Shown in pieces: positions 11,676-22,093 of a DNA stretch of 64,000 bases (positions within the stretch are counted from its first letter, which is position 1; every line of letters begins with the position of its first letter). The stretch is from an uncultured bacterium. GTDB taxonomy: Bacteria; Pseudomonadota; Alphaproteobacteria; Rhodospirillales; Rhodospirillaceae. The notes below the pieces were generated by a model. That model was not told the origin of the DNA and did not search any database. It saw nothing but the letters and a program-made list of their open reading frames with translations. A program made the translations under genes and the position numbers. Location of the stretch: positions 1 through 64,000 of the forward strand of contig CAISTS010000048.1 in NCBI GenBank assembly GCA_903888485.1, given 5' to 3'.

Positions 11676-14045
11676 TTACAAGAGTTTCGGGGCGCTAGCG
11701 TGAGCCGCCATCAGGGCCATCTGTACCAGATCGGACACGGTGGCATCCATGCTGACGATTTGCACGGGCTTTTCCAGGCCGATCAACATGGGGCCGATGG
11801 CCGTCGCGGTGCCAAACCGGCGCACCAAGCGCGTCGAAATGGCGGCGGCATGCAGACCCGGCATGACTAGCACGTTGGCCGGCCCCGAGAGGTTGCAGAA
11901 CGGATAGGCCTTGGCCCGCTCGCCCTCGAGGGCGACATCGACGCTCATCTCGCCATCGAACTCGAAGTCGATAGCGCCTTCATTGTGGGCGATGTCGAGC
12001 AGGCGCTTGGCCTCGCGCATGATTTCAACCACGACGCCGGGCGGATTGCCGAAGTTGGAATACGACAGCAGCGCCACGCGCGGCTCGTGACCTAGGCGGC
12101 GGGCGGCGGCGGCGCTGGCGGTGGCGATATGGGCCAGGTCGTCGGCGCTGGGGCGCTCGTGCATCGCCGTGTCGGCGATGAACAGCGTGCGGCCGCGCAC
12201 CACCATCATCGTCAGGCCGAAGATCACGTCGCGCGGCTGGCGGTCGATGACGCGTAGCACGTCGCCGAGCGCCGAGTGATAGTTGCGCGTCAAGCCAGTG
12301 ACCATCGTATCGGCTTGGCCGCGCGCAACCAGGCACGCGGCAAAGGTGTTGCGGTCCTGGCTGACCAAGCGCTCGCAATCGCGGCGCAAATGACCTTGTC
12401 TTTGCAGGCGGCGATACAGGAAGTCGATATAGACCGACAGGTCCTTGCACTCGCGCGCGTTGGTAATGGTGATACCTTCGAGATCCTCGGGCTTCACGGC
12501 GAGTTCGTCGAGCATCTGCTCGACCTTGCGCCGGCACGCGACCAGAACGGCATTGCCGTAACCGGCGTTGCGGTAAGCGATGGCGGCGCGGATCGAGCGT
12601 TCCTCCTCGCCCTCGGCGAACACCACCGTACGCGGCGACCGTTTAACTTCGGTGGCGATGGTCTGCAGGGTCGCCATCGTCGGGTCGCGCCGGGCGGCAA
12701 GCTGGCGGCGGTAGGCGTCCATATCCGCGATGGGCTTGCGCGCGACGCCGGTTTCCATGGCCGCTTCGGCCACCGCCGGCGGTACCGTAGAGATCAGGCG
12801 CGGATCGAAGGGCACGGGAATGATGTACTCGCGGCCATAACGCAACTTGCGCCCGGCATAAGCAGCCGCGACTTCGTCGGGCACGTTCTCACGCGCAAGA
12901 CCGGCGAGCGCCTGCGCAGCCGCCAGCTTCATTTCCTCGTTGATGGTGCGCGCGCGCACGTCGAGCGCGCCGCGGAAGATGAACGGGAAGCCGAGCACGT
13001 TGTTGACCTGGTTGGGATAGTCCGAGCGTCCGGTGGCGACGATGGCGTCGTCGCGCACTTCGGCGATCTCTTCGGGGGTGATCTCCGGGTCCGGGTTGGC
13101 CATGGCGAAGATGATCGGATTGGGCGCCATGCTGGCGATCATCTGCTTGGTCACAGCGCCCTTCACGGAAAGCCCGAGGAATACATCGGCGCCCTTCAAG
13201 GCGTCGGCGAGCGTACGCGCGTCCGTGCGCACCGCATGGGCTGACTTCCACTGGTTCATGCCCTCGGTGCGGCCCTGATAGATCACGCCTTTGGAGTCGG
13301 CCATGATGGCGTTCTCGGCGCGTACGCCGAGCGCCTTGGCAAGTTCGAGGCAGGAGATCGCCGCCGCGCCGGCACCGTTCAGCACCAGCTTGATGTCCGA
13401 CATTTTGCGGCCGGTAAGATCGCAGGCATTGATCAGGCCGGCGGCGCAAATGATCGCCGTACCGTGCTGGTCGTCATGGAACACCGGGATGTCCATGATC
13501 TCGCGCAGGCGGCTTTCGATGACAAAACATTCCGGCGCCTTGATGTCCTCAAGGTTGATGCCGCCGAAGCTGGGGCCGAGGAAGCGCACGCAATTGATGA
13601 ACTCGTCGACATCGCGTGTATCGACTTCAAGGTCGATGCCATCGACGTCGGCGAAGCGCTTGAACAGTACCGCCTTGCCTTCCATGACCGGTTTGCTGGC
13701 CAGTGCACCAAGATCGCCAAGGCCTAGCACGGCGGTGCCGTTGGAGATCACCGCCACCAGGTTGCCCTTGGCGGTATAGTCATAGGCGGTTGACGGATCG
13801 CGCGCGATCTCCAGGCATGGTGCGGCGACACCCGGCGAATAAGCGAGCGAAAGGTCGTGCTGCGTGGTCAGCGGCTTGGTGGCCGTGATCTCGATCTTGC
13901 CCGGCCGGCCCGTGGCGTGGAACGCCAGCGCCTCTTGGTCGAAATTGCGGCGTACGGCGGGCCGCACGGTCTCTTTCTTATTCTTTTTCGTTTCGGACTT
14001 TGGATCGGATTTCTTTGACGACGGCTTACCCGTGATCTTGTTCAT
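11676..14045 (-). CDS. maeB: NADP-dependent malic enzyme with phosphotransacetylase domain (MaeB type)
   Basis: Cytoplasmic enzyme converting malate to pyruvate plus CO2 with NADP+. The 789-residue protein is the usual fusion. A basic Lys-rich leader comes first (about 1-30). The malic domain follows (about 35-450), with SLAYSPGVAAPC, the metal/substrate segment FHDDQHGTAII and the NAD(P)-fold motif NGAGAAAISC. A C-terminal phosphate acetyl/butyryl-transferase-like domain (about 460-789) normally acts as a regulatory module responding to acetyl-CoA. All three markers are intact. It precedes the PhoR-like kinase by 9 bp and diverges from mutS over 273 bp. Confidence 0.95.
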   Translation of the reverse strand: MNKITGKPSSKKSDPKSETKKNKKETVRPAVRRNFDQEALAFHATGRPGKIEITATKPLTTQHDLSLAYSPGVAAPCLEIARDPSTAYDYTAKGNLVAVISNGTAVLGLGDLGALASKPVMEGKAVLFKRFADVDGIDLEVDTRDVDEFINCVRFLGPSFGGINLEDIKAPECFVIESRLREIMDIPVFHDDQHGTAIICAAGLINACDLTGRKMSDIKLVLNGAGAAAISCLELAKALGVRAENAIMADSKGVIYQGRTEGMNQWKSAHAVRTDARTLADALKGADVFLGLSVKGAVTKQMIASMAPNPIIFAMANPDPEITPEEIAEVRDDAIVATGRSDYPNQVNNVLGFPFIFRGALDVRARTINEEMKLAAAQALAGLARENVPDEVAAAYAGRKLRYGREYIIPVPFDPRLISTVPPAVAEAAMETGVARKPIADMDAYRRQLAARRDPTMATLQTIATEVKRSPRTVVFAEGEEERSIRAAIAYRNAGYGNAVLVACRRKVEQMLDELAVKPEDLEGITITNARECKDLSVYIDFLYRRLQRQGHLRRDCERLVSQDRNTFAACLVARGQADTMVTGLTRNYHSALGDVLRVIDRQPRDVIFGLTMMVVRGRTLFIADTAMHERPSADDLAHIATASAAAARRLGHEPRVALLSYSNFGNPPGVVVEIMREAKRLLDIAHNEGAIDFEFDGEMSVDVALEGERAKAYPFCNLSGPANVLVMPGLHAAAISTRLVRRFGTATAIGPMLIGLEKPVQIVSMDATVSDLVQMALMAAHASAPKLL

Positions 14046-14318
14046 AGTCCCTACTTACAAAGTTGCCTCCAGCGCCTCCCAAACGCCGAAGCTCCCTCGA
14101 TTTTTTGTGTTGCGGGCCGGATCGCGACGCTCCCTTAGCCCGATGTATGTATTGTGCCCGACCAGCACGCCACTGCATAGCGACGCTTCATTGAAGTTCC
14201 ACGACTTTTTCCTTTCCTGTTGCACCTGCGAACGGCGCGTCGTAGTCCATCGTCTGAAACACGCGCGCTGCTATAGTCGCGCGCGCAATTTTCACAATCG
14301 CGAGCGGAAGAAAATTTC
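14046..14318. promoter_or_regulatory. Divergent promoter region between maeB and mutS
   Basis: This 273-bp spacer serves maeB (minus) and mutS (plus). It is more AT-rich than the flanking genes. A TATAGT hexamer at about 14271 sits in an alternating GC-rich stretch (GCGCGCGC) upstream of mutS and could be a -10 element, but I see no convincing -35. No gene or RNA family is recognised here. Confidence 0.35.
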
Positions 14319-17051
14319 GTGCCGGATGAGACCAACGACAGCCGGCTGGCGCCAGCCGTGAGCGGTGAGGCGATCCCCGCCGACGCAACGCCGATGATGG
14401 CCCAGTATCTTTCTGTGAAATCGGGCTATCTCGACGCGCTCCTGTTTTACCGCATGGGGGACTTCTACGAATTGTTCTTTGACGATGCCGTAAAGGCATC
14501 TCAAGCACTCGACATCGCGCTCACCAAGCGCGGCAAGCACCAGGGCGACGACATCCCCATGTGCGGCGTGCCGGTTCATTCTCATGAAAGTTATCTGTCA
14601 CGCTTGATCCGCCGCGGTTTCAAGGTGGCCGTGTGCGAGCAAATGGAAGATCCCGCCGAAGCCAAGAAGCGCGGATCGAAATCGGTGGTGAAGCGCGACG
14701 TCGTACGCTTGATCACCCCGGGCACGCTCACCGAAGATGCACTGTTGGATGCGCGCGCGCACAACTACCTCGCCGCGCTGGCGCAGGTGCGCAGCGACTC
14801 GGCGCACGAGTTCGGCTTGGCCTGGCTCGATGTCTCCACGGGCGACTTTCATGTGCAGCCGGTTGCCCGCAATGGTATCGCGGCCGCGTTGGCGCGGCTC
14901 GATCCCGGCGAGTTGCTGCTCTCCGAGCGGCTGCTCGAAGACGACGAACTGCGCGACGCCATCGCGCCGTGGAAACAGATTCTGAGCCCGCTGGCCGCCC
15001 CGCGCTTTGACTCCGACAACGCGCGCAAGCGGCTCGAAAAACTATACGGCGTCGGCACACTCGATGCCTTCGGCGCCTTTGCGCGGGCCGAAGTGGCTGC
15101 CGCCGGCGCCCTGGTCGACTACGTGGAGCTGACGCAGAAGGGTAAGCTGCCGCGGCTTGCGGCACCGCAGCGTCTGGCGCAAGGCGCGGTGATGGAGATC
15201 GACGCCGCCACACGGCGTAATCTCGAGCTCACCCACACGTTGGCGGGAGAAAAACGCGGCAGCCTCCTGAGCTGCATCGACCGCACCGTCACTGGTGCGG
15301 GCGCGCGTTTGCTGGCCGCGCGCCTCGCCGCGCCGCTCACCGATCCCGCCGCTATCAACGCGCGCTTCGATGCGGTGGCGTTCTTTGTCGGTGCGGGCGG
15401 CGCGCGTGAAGCCGTGCGCGATGCGCTCAAAGCCTGTCCGGATGTCGAGCGCGCGCTCTCGCGCATTACATTGGGACGAGGCGGTCCGCGCGATCTCGCC
15501 GCCGTGCGCGATGGCCTTGCGCAAGGTCCAGTGCTGCGCGCTGCCGTCAGCGAGCGGGCCCAAGGCTTCCTGCCTCCGCCCCCGGCGGTCACCGAGAACT
15601 TGACGGGCCTTGGTCATCACGCGGCCCTCGTCGAACGCTTGAACCGTGCGCTCGCGGCGGAGCTTCCGTTGCTCGCCCGCGACGGCGGTTTCATTGCGGC
15701 GGGCTACGACGACACTCTCGACGAGCTGCTCGCGCTGCGCGACGAAAGCCGCAAGCTCATCGCCGGTTTGCAGCAGAAATACGTCGAGGTCAGCGGCATC
15801 GCCGCCCTCAAGATCCGTCACAACAACGTACTCGGCTATTACATCGAAACAACTGCCAAGCCGGGCGAAAAGCTGATGGAGGACGCGCGCGCCGGCGGCG
15901 CGTCCTCGATCTTCATGCACCGCCAAAGCATGGCCAACGCCATGCGCTTCACCACCGTCGAGCTGTCCGAACTCGAAGAGAAGATCCGCTCGGCGGCCGA
16001 TAAGGCGCTGGCCCTTGAACTCAAACTGTTCATGGATCTCACGGGCGAGGTTCTGGCCCATACGGCCGAAATCGCCGCCGCCGCCGCGGCCATGGCCGCG
16101 CTCGACGTCACGGCGGCACTCGCCGCGTTGGCCGTCGACAACAGCTATGTGCGGCCCGAGGTCGATGCCAGCACGGCCTTCACCATTGCCGGCGGACGTC
16201 ATCCCGTCGTCGAAGACATGCTGCGGCCGGAGGGGAGGTCTTTCGTCGCCAACGGCTGTACCTTGGACCAGGGCCGGCTCTGGCTGGTCACCGGCCCCAA
16301 CATGGCGGGCAAGAGCACCTTCCTGCGCCAGAACGCGCTGATCGCGCTGCTTGCTCAAATGGGCTCCTTTGTGCCCGCATCGGCGGCTCGCATTGGTGTC
16401 ATCGACCGATTGTTCAGCCGCGTCGGGGCCGCCGACGATCTCGCGCGCGGCCGGTCGACCTTCATGGTCGAAATGGTCGAAACCGCCGCCATCCTCAACC
16501 AGGCCACGGCGCGCTCCTTTGTCATCCTCGACGAGATCGGCCGCGGAACCGCCACCTTCGATGGTCTGTCCATCGCCTGGGCGGCGCTCGAGTACCTGCA
16601 CGACGTCAACAAGTGCCGCGCGCTTTTCGCCACCCACTACCACGAGCTCACGGGGCTTTCGGCGCGCCTGACCGAGCTCAAGCCCCATACCATGCGGGTC
16701 AAGGAGTGGCAGGACGACGTGGTCTTTCTGCACGAGGTCGCGCCCGGCGCCGCCGACCGCTCCTATGGCATCCATGTGGGCCGGCTTGCAGGCCTGCCCG
16801 CCGCCGTGGTGGCGCGTGCTGAAGAGGTGCTCGCCATTCTTGAGAATGGCGACCAGGCTAGCGCGGTGACGCGACTGGCCGACGACCTGCCGCTGTTCGC
16901 GGCCCAAACCCGGCCCAAAGGTGGGAGTCCCGGGGGCGTCAAAGGCCCTTCGGCCGCCGAAAAGGCCCTGTCGGAGGTCGTCCCCGACGCCTTAAGCCCG
17001 CGCGAAGCCCTCGAAGCCCTCTACCGCCTCAAGGCTTTGCTCCCCAAATAA
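14319..17051 (+). CDS. mutS: DNA mismatch repair protein MutS
   Basis: Mismatch-recognition ATPase. The 910 residues carry the mismatch-binding domain with the F-x-E element in [14 protein letters not shown] (about 46-59), followed by connector, lever and clamp domains. The ABC-type ATPase has Walker [11 protein letters not shown] at about 658, the FMVEMVETA signature region, Walker [12 protein letters not shown] and FATHYHEL. The C-terminal region ends in the short helix used for tetramer contacts. The start is GTG 14319, preceded by GCGGAAGAAA. It is the first gene of a plus-strand run that continues with a small membrane protein, glnD, murJ and trpS. Confidence 0.97.
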   Translation: MPDETNDSRLAPAVSGEAIPADATPMMAQYLSVKSGYLDALLFYRMGDFYELFFDDAVKASQALDIALTKRGKHQGDDIPMCGVPVHSHESYLSRLIRRGFKVAVCEQMEDPAEAKKRGSKSVVKRDVVRLITPGTLTEDALLDARAHNYLAALAQVRSDSAHEFGLAWLDVSTGDFHVQPVARNGIAAALARLDPGELLLSERLLEDDELRDAIAPWKQILSPLAAPRFDSDNARKRLEKLYGVGTLDAFGAFARAEVAAAGALVDYVELTQKGKLPRLAAPQRLAQGAVMEIDAATRRNLELTHTLAGEKRGSLLSCIDRTVTGAGARLLAARLAAPLTDPAAINARFDAVAFFVGAGGAREAVRDALKACPDVERALSRITLGRGGPRDLAAVRDGLAQGPVLRAAVSERAQGFLPPPPAVTENLTGLGHHAALVERLNRALAAELPLLARDGGFIAAGYDDTLDELLALRDESRKLIAGLQQKYVEVSGIAALKIRHNNVLGYYIETTAKPGEKLMEDARAGGASSIFMHRQSMANAMRFTTVELSELEEKIRSAADKALALELKLFMDLTGEVLAHTAEIAAAAAAMAALDVTAALAALAVDNSYVRPEVDASTAFTIAGGRHPVVEDMLRPEGRSFVANGCTLDQGRLWLVTGPNMAGKSTFLRQNALIALLAQMGSFVPASAARIGVIDRLFSRVGAADDLARGRSTFMVEMVETAAILNQATARSFVILDEIGRGTATFDGLSIAWAALEYLHDVNKCRALFATHYHELTGLSARLTELKPHTMRVKEWQDDVVFLHEVAPGAADRSYGIHVGRLAGLPAAVVARAEEVLAILENGDQASAVTRLADDLPLFAAQTRPKGGSPGGVKGPSAAEKALSEVVPDALSPREALEALYRLKALLPK

Positions 17052-17097
17052 GATGCGCGAAGTCTGCTATAATGGTGGTTCACCATGAGGTGCGGCC

Positions 17098-17514
17098 ATG
17101 TTTGAGATCGACCCCGACAAACCCGACATCCCGGCGCTTGCGCGCATTCTTTCGGGCATGGGCGTACTCTGCCTGATCGGCAGCGTCATCTCGGCGCTTT
17201 TGGCCTTCTCGAAGTATGAGTGGCTCAACGAAGCCTTTGCCATGGCCGGCGCGGTCGGCGCTTTTCTGCTGGGGCTGGTTTTCTTCGGGCAGGCCAAGAT
17301 CCTTGAGCTGCTCGCCGTGGTCAGCGCGCGCGTCAAGTCGCGCTTTGCTATCGAAGGTCTCGCCAAGAGCATGGGCGCACCCAGCTTGATGCCAACCGTC
17401 ACGCCTGGTGCGCCGGCCACGCCGCGGCCGGGCCTGATCACCCAGCCGGTGAAGGAGCGCGTCATTCACGTGCCCGATGAACAAGCGCGAGAGCAAGGTT
17501 TCAGGGTTCGGTAG
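17098..17514 (+). CDS. Small membrane protein of unknown function
   Basis: I do not recognise this 138-residue protein. It has a short cytosolic N-terminus rich in Asp/Pro and two hydrophobic helices at about 17-37 and 45-67, separated by a short loop (SKYEWLNEAFA). An amphipathic basic stretch and a Pro/Thr-rich tail follow. The layout suggests a two-span inner-membrane protein with a soluble C-terminus. It sits 46 bp after mutS and 12 bp before glnD on the same strand, so it is probably cotranscribed with them. ATG 17098 is preceded by GAGGTGCGGCC, an acceptable ribosome-binding site. Confidence 0.7.
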   Translation: MFEIDPDKPDIPALARILSGMGVLCLIGSVISALLAFSKYEWLNEAFAMAGAVGAFLLGLVFFGQAKILELLAVVSARVKSRFAIEGLAKSMGAPSLMPTVTPGAPATPRPGLITQPVKERVIHVPDEQAREQGFRVR

Positions 17515-17526
17515 TCCAAGTTCGTT

Positions 17527-20316
17527 ATGAACGCTGTCTTTCAACCACGTCAGATCATCGATCGCCGCCAGATCACCGCGGCGCTCGACGCCGTGGTCAG
17601 CGAGCGAGGCGATTCTGGCAAGCGCAATACCCTGCTCGAAGAGATCAAGACGGCTTACAGAAACGGCTTTGCCGTAATCCGCGAGCGGTTCGAGGCCGGC
17701 AAGGCCAGCGGCGAAGACACGGTCAAGGCGCACAGCTACTTGATGGATCAGGTGATCCGCATCGTCTTCGATGCGGCCACGGCCCACTTCGTGCGCCGCG
17801 GCGTGCCGACCACGGGTGAACGCGTCAGCGTCGTTGCCATCGGCGGTTATGGCCGCGGCGAACTTGCGCCGCTATCGGACGTCGATCTTCTGTTTCTCCT
17901 GCCCTACAAACCGACGCCGTTTTCAGAACAGCTCGTCGAGTTCATGCTCTATATGCTGTGGGACCTCGGCATCAAGGTCGGTCACGCTGTGCGATCGGTG
18001 AACGAGAACATCACCCACGCCAAAGCCGACATGACCATCCGCACCACGCTTTTGGACGCGCGTTGGATCTGGGGCGACCAGGAGCTGGCGCAGGAGCTGA
18101 TCTCGCGCTTCAATAAAGAGATCAAACGCGGCAGCGCGCCCGAGTTCGTGCAGGCCAAGCTCACCGAGCGTGACGAACGCCATTCCAAACTCGGCGACTC
18201 GCGCTATCGCCTCGAGCCCAATGTCAAAGAAGACAAAGGCGGCCTGCGCGATCTGCACACGCTCTACTGGATCGCGAAATATCTCTACGGCATCTCTGAC
18301 GTACGCAAGCTTGCCGACCACGGCATCATCGACGACGAGGCAGCGGCGCGCTTCACCAAAGCGCACGATTTTCTTTCAACGGTGCGCTGCCATATCCACT
18401 ACATCACCGGCCGGGTCGATAACCGCCTGACCTTCGACCTGCAACGCGAAATCGCGCCCAAGCTGGGCTACACCGACCGCGCCGGCGCCACCGCCGTCGA
18501 ACGCTTCATGAAGCATTACTTTCTGGTGGCGCGCGACGTCGGCGATCTGACGCGCATTTTCTGCACGCTGCTTGAAGAAAGCGGTACACAGAAAAAATCC
18601 ATTTTCCGCCTGCCTGCGTCGCTGCGCCGCAAGCATCTCGAGGGCTTTGTCGTCGACCGCGGGCGCATCGGCGTGGATGACGAGCGCACCTTCATCAAGG
18701 AGCCGGTGAAGCTGCTTAGTATCTTCCTCACCGCGCTCGAGCACGGGCTCGATTTCCACCCTGCGGCTTTGCGCATGATCACGCTGCACGCGCGCCGCGT
18801 CGCGAACTTGCGCAAGGATCCGAAGGCCAATCGGATCTTCATGGATATCCTCACCTCGGAAAAGGGTCCCGAGGCGACGTTGCGCTTGATGAGCGAGTGC
18901 GGCGTCTTCGGGCGTTTCATCCCCGACTTCGGGCGCGTCGTCGCGCAGATGCAGTACGACATGTACCATGTCTACACCACCGACGAGCACACCATCCGCG
19001 CCATCGGCATCCTGCACCGCATCGAGCAGGGCAAACTAAAGGAAGCGCTGCCGGTGGCCTCGGACGTGGTGCAAAAAATCCATTCGCGCCGGGCGCTGTA
19101 TGTCGCCGTGCTTCTGCACGACATCGCCAAGGGCCGAGGCGGCGATCACTCGGACAAGGGCGCCGAAATCGCCATGGAACTGTGCCCGCGTCTTGGCCTG
19201 TCGGCCGAGGAGACGGAAACCGTCAGCTGGCTGGTGCGCCAGCATCTCCTTATGAGCAACACCGCATTCAAGCGCGACCTCGACGACCCGCAGACCATCA
19301 TCAAATTCAACGAAGCGGTGCAATCACCCGAGCGTTTGAAACTTCTGTTGATCCTCACTTGTGCCGACATTCGCGCAGTGGGTCCTGCCGTGTGGAACAA
19401 CTGGAAGGCCACGCTGCTGCGCGACCTTTACCACCGCGCAGATGATTTCATGCGCGCGGGGCAGGCCGGAGGCATTGATGCGCGTGTGCAGGCGGCCAAG
19501 GCACGCTTCGCCGATCGTCTGTCCGACTGGCCCGAGAAGATGCGCGACAGCATCCTCGGCCTCGGCTCCACGGCGTTTTGGTTGGCCAACGACGCCGATA
19601 CCCAGGAGCGTCTCGCGCATTTCATGCGTGCCGCCGAAGAGGTGGGTGAAAAGATCGCCATCGACTTCACCATCGACAGCTATCGCGAGGTCACCCACAT
19701 GGTGATCTACACGCCCGACCATCCGGGTCTGTTCGCCAAGATCACGGGTGCGCTCGCGCTCGCCGGCGTCTCGGTGGTGGATGCTAACATCCTGACGCTG
19801 TCGAACGGCATGGCGCTCGACAGCTTCTCGTTGCAGGACTTCGAGGGCATCCATATCCCCGAGAACCGCTTCGCGCGCATCAAGACGCGCATTGTCTCGG
19901 CGCTCGAGGGGCGTCTGCGTCTCAATCAGGAATTGCCCAAGGCCGGCTCGCGCCTGCCGTCGCGGGTCAAGGCGCTTGAAGTGCCGCCGCGCGTCATCAT
20001 CGACAACAGCGCCTCCAAGGTCTGCAGCGTGGTCGAGATCAATGGCCACGACCGGCCCGGCTTCCTGTCCGACGTCACCAAGGCCATTTCCGATCTGGGC
20101 TTGCAGATCTTCTCGGCCCATATCTCCACCTACGGCGAGCGCGTTGTCGATGTGTTCTATGTCAAAGATATCTTCGGTATGAAGATCGAGAACGAAACCA
20201 AAATCCGCCAAATTCGCGAGGCCCTCGGCAAAGCCATTGGTGTGACCGCCGAAGCGGTCTCGGTCACGCACGCCGAGCGCCGCGCCAAACCGCGTAGCGC
20301 GTCAGCGACCCGTTAG
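17527..20316 (+). CDS. glnD: Bifunctional PII uridylyltransferase/uridylyl-removing enzyme
   Basis: Nitrogen-status sensor that uridylylates or deuridylylates PII proteins according to glutamine. The 929 residues show a nucleotidyltransferase domain with GGYGRGELAPLSDVDLLFL (about 105-123), holding the Gly-Ser/Asp-x-Asp metal site. The GlnD linker domain follows, then an HD phosphohydrolase domain with LLHDIAKGRGGDHS near 529. Two C-terminal ACT domains lie at about 735-815 and 845-915; the first begins VIYTPDHPGLFAKITGAL and the second INGHDRPGFLSDVTKAI. All catalytic motifs are intact. It lies 12 bp after the small membrane gene. Confidence 0.96.
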   Translation: MNAVFQPRQIIDRRQITAALDAVVSERGDSGKRNTLLEEIKTAYRNGFAVIRERFEAGKASGEDTVKAHSYLMDQVIRIVFDAATAHFVRRGVPTTGERVSVVAIGGYGRGELAPLSDVDLLFLLPYKPTPFSEQLVEFMLYMLWDLGIKVGHAVRSVNENITHAKADMTIRTTLLDARWIWGDQELAQELISRFNKEIKRGSAPEFVQAKLTERDERHSKLGDSRYRLEPNVKEDKGGLRDLHTLYWIAKYLYGISDVRKLADHGIIDDEAAARFTKAHDFLSTVRCHIHYITGRVDNRLTFDLQREIAPKLGYTDRAGATAVERFMKHYFLVARDVGDLTRIFCTLLEESGTQKKSIFRLPASLRRKHLEGFVVDRGRIGVDDERTFIKEPVKLLSIFLTALEHGLDFHPAALRMITLHARRVANLRKDPKANRIFMDILTSEKGPEATLRLMSECGVFGRFIPDFGRVVAQMQYDMYHVYTTDEHTIRAIGILHRIEQGKLKEALPVASDVVQKIHSRRALYVAVLLHDIAKGRGGDHSDKGAEIAMELCPRLGLSAEETETVSWLVRQHLLMSNTAFKRDLDDPQTIIKFNEAVQSPERLKLLLILTCADIRAVGPAVWNNWKATLLRDLYHRADDFMRAGQAGGIDARVQAAKARFADRLSDWPEKMRDSILGLGSTAFWLANDADTQERLAHFMRAAEEVGEKIAIDFTIDSYREVTHMVIYTPDHPGLFAKITGALALAGVSVVDANILTLSNGMALDSFSLQDFEGIHIPENRFARIKTRIVSALEGRLRLNQELPKAGSRLPSRVKALEVPPRVIIDNSASKVCSVVEINGHDRPGFLSDVTKAISDLGLQIFSAHISTYGERVVDVFYVKDIFGMKIENETKIRQIREALGKAIGVTAEAVSVTHAERRAKPRSASATR

Positions 20317-20387
20317 ACTTACTTAAGCCGCAAGTCCCTGTTACGCCCTGGATTCACAGCGAGTCCCGGATGCGGTAAACCAACGCT

Positions 20388-21995
20388 ATGCCCGAGCCGA
20401 TCCAAGGAACCAAGCCGCCGTCCCTGTTCCGGGCGTTCTTCACCGTTGGTAGCTACACGCTGCTCTCGCGCATCACCGGCTTCGCCCGCGAGATCCTGAC
20501 GGCGACATATCTCGGCGCCGGTGCGGTCTCGGACGCCTTCTTCGTCGCCTTCCAGCTTCCCAACCTTTTCCGCAGCTTGTTCGCCGAGGGCGCGTTCTCC
20601 GCCGGCTTCGTGCCGATCTTCGCCCAACGCCTGGAGCGCGATGGACAAGGGGAAGCCAAGCGCTTTGCCGACGAATCCTTCGCCGTCTTGGCGACGGTGC
20701 TGCTCGCGATGTCCGTCGTGATGATCGCCATCATGCCGTTGATCATCTACGTCATGGCGCCGGGCTTCGCCCGCATTCCGGGACAGATCGAGCGTACGTC
20801 GGACCTTGCGCGCATTGCCTTCCCGTATCTCTTCTTCGTCTCGCTCACCATGCTGCAGTCGGGTGTGCTCAACGCCTTTCACCGTTACGCGGCGGCGGCG
20901 GTGGCGCCCGTACTGCTTAACATCACCCTCATCGCCGCGCTCCTGATCGGGGTCGGTATCGACGGCGACCGCGCGATCTACTTGTCGTGGGGTGTGTTCG
21001 TCGCCGGCATCGTGCAGTTCCTGTGGCTGATGATCGAGTGCCGGCGCATCGGCATGCGCTTCACCATCAGGGCGCCGAAACTGACGCCCGATGTGAAGCT
21101 CCTGCTCATCCGCATGTCGCCGGTGGCCTTCGGCGCCGGCATTTATCAAATCAATCTCGTCGTCAACAAAATGATCGCGACCTTGGCGGGCGAAGGCGCG
21201 GTGTCGTGGATCAACTACGCCGACCGGGTGAACCTTTTACCCGTCGGCATTTTCGGCGTTGCCATCGGCGTTGCGCTATTGCCGCTGCTGACGCGCCAGA
21301 TCCAAGCGGGCGACGAAAGCGGCGCTATCGCCAACCAGAACCGCGCCATCGAAGTGAGCGTGATTCTCACATTGCCGGCCGCCGTCGGTATCGCGGTGCT
21401 GGCCGGTCCGATCACGTCGGTCCTGTTCGAGCACGGCGCGTTCACACCGGAGGACCGCGTCGCCGTCGCGACGGCGCTGCTCGCGTTCTCCTTCGGCCTG
21501 CCTGCTTATGTACTCAACAAGGCCCTGACGCCTGGCTTCTTCGGTCGCCACGACACCAAGACGCCGGTGAAGATTTCGGCAGCCTCGCTCATCCTCAATA
21601 TCGTGCTGAACATCGCGTTCCTGCCGATTCTGGGCCACGTCGGCATCGCGCTCGGCACGTCGATCTCGGCCTGGCTCAACGCCGGCCTCTTGAGTTATTT
21701 CCTTTATCGCCGCCGCCACTTGATTCCGGACGAACGCTTGAAAAAGCGTCTGCCGCGCATGATTCTCGCTACGGCCCTGATGGGCGCGGCGCTGTGGGGT
21801 GGGCTGCTTCTGGTGGACAAAGTTTTCTGGGCGCTGTTCGGCCTGCCCGGTGTCGAGTCCGGCGACAACGTCCTGCGCACCATCGTGCTCTTTGGGTTGA
21901 TTGGCCTGGGCGGCGTGGTATTCGCGAGTGCTGCGTTGGCGCTTGGCGCGGCTAAACCCAGCGATCTCGCGACCCTGCGCCGCAAGCGTTCTTGA
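20388..21995 (+). CDS. murJ: Lipid II flippase MurJ (MviN)
   Basis: Polytopic inner-membrane protein that flips lipid II for peptidoglycan synthesis. The 535-residue protein starts with the family hallmark of a first membrane region followed by SRITGFAREILTATYLGAG, then FQLPNLFRSLFAEGAFSAGFVPIF at about 60-83. About 14 helices are predicted, with the characteristic Arg/Asp residues inside the cavity, and the protein ends in a basic tail. ATG 20388 lies 71 bp after glnD. The order mutS-glnD-murJ-trpS is familiar from Rhodospirillales-type genomes. Confidence 0.96.
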   Translation: MPEPIQGTKPPSLFRAFFTVGSYTLLSRITGFAREILTATYLGAGAVSDAFFVAFQLPNLFRSLFAEGAFSAGFVPIFAQRLERDGQGEAKRFADESFAVLATVLLAMSVVMIAIMPLIIYVMAPGFARIPGQIERTSDLARIAFPYLFFVSLTMLQSGVLNAFHRYAAAAVAPVLLNITLIAALLIGVGIDGDRAIYLSWGVFVAGIVQFLWLMIECRRIGMRFTIRAPKLTPDVKLLLIRMSPVAFGAGIYQINLVVNKMIATLAGEGAVSWINYADRVNLLPVGIFGVAIGVALLPLLTRQIQAGDESGAIANQNRAIEVSVILTLPAAVGIAVLAGPITSVLFEHGAFTPEDRVAVATALLAFSFGLPAYVLNKALTPGFFGRHDTKTPVKISAASLILNIVLNIAFLPILGHVGIALGTSISAWLNAGLLSYFLYRRRHLIPDERLKKRLPRMILATALMGAALWGGLLLVDKVFWALFGLPGVESGDNVLRTIVLFGLIGLGGVVFASAALALGAAKPSDLATLRRKRS

Positions 21996-22093
21996 CCGCT
22001 GAGGCCTGCCGGAGTATCCCCCACGCGTCCGGCTGTCGCCGGACTACGGATGGCTCCAAGCATTCCGTTGAACACATATAGGGATTATCCCCC

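Noticed and set aside
15042-16907. Long frame (621 codons) antisense to mutS
   Set aside because: MutS motifs are intact on the other strand; the antisense product is low-complexity Gly/Arg/Asp-rich sequence with no family resemblance.
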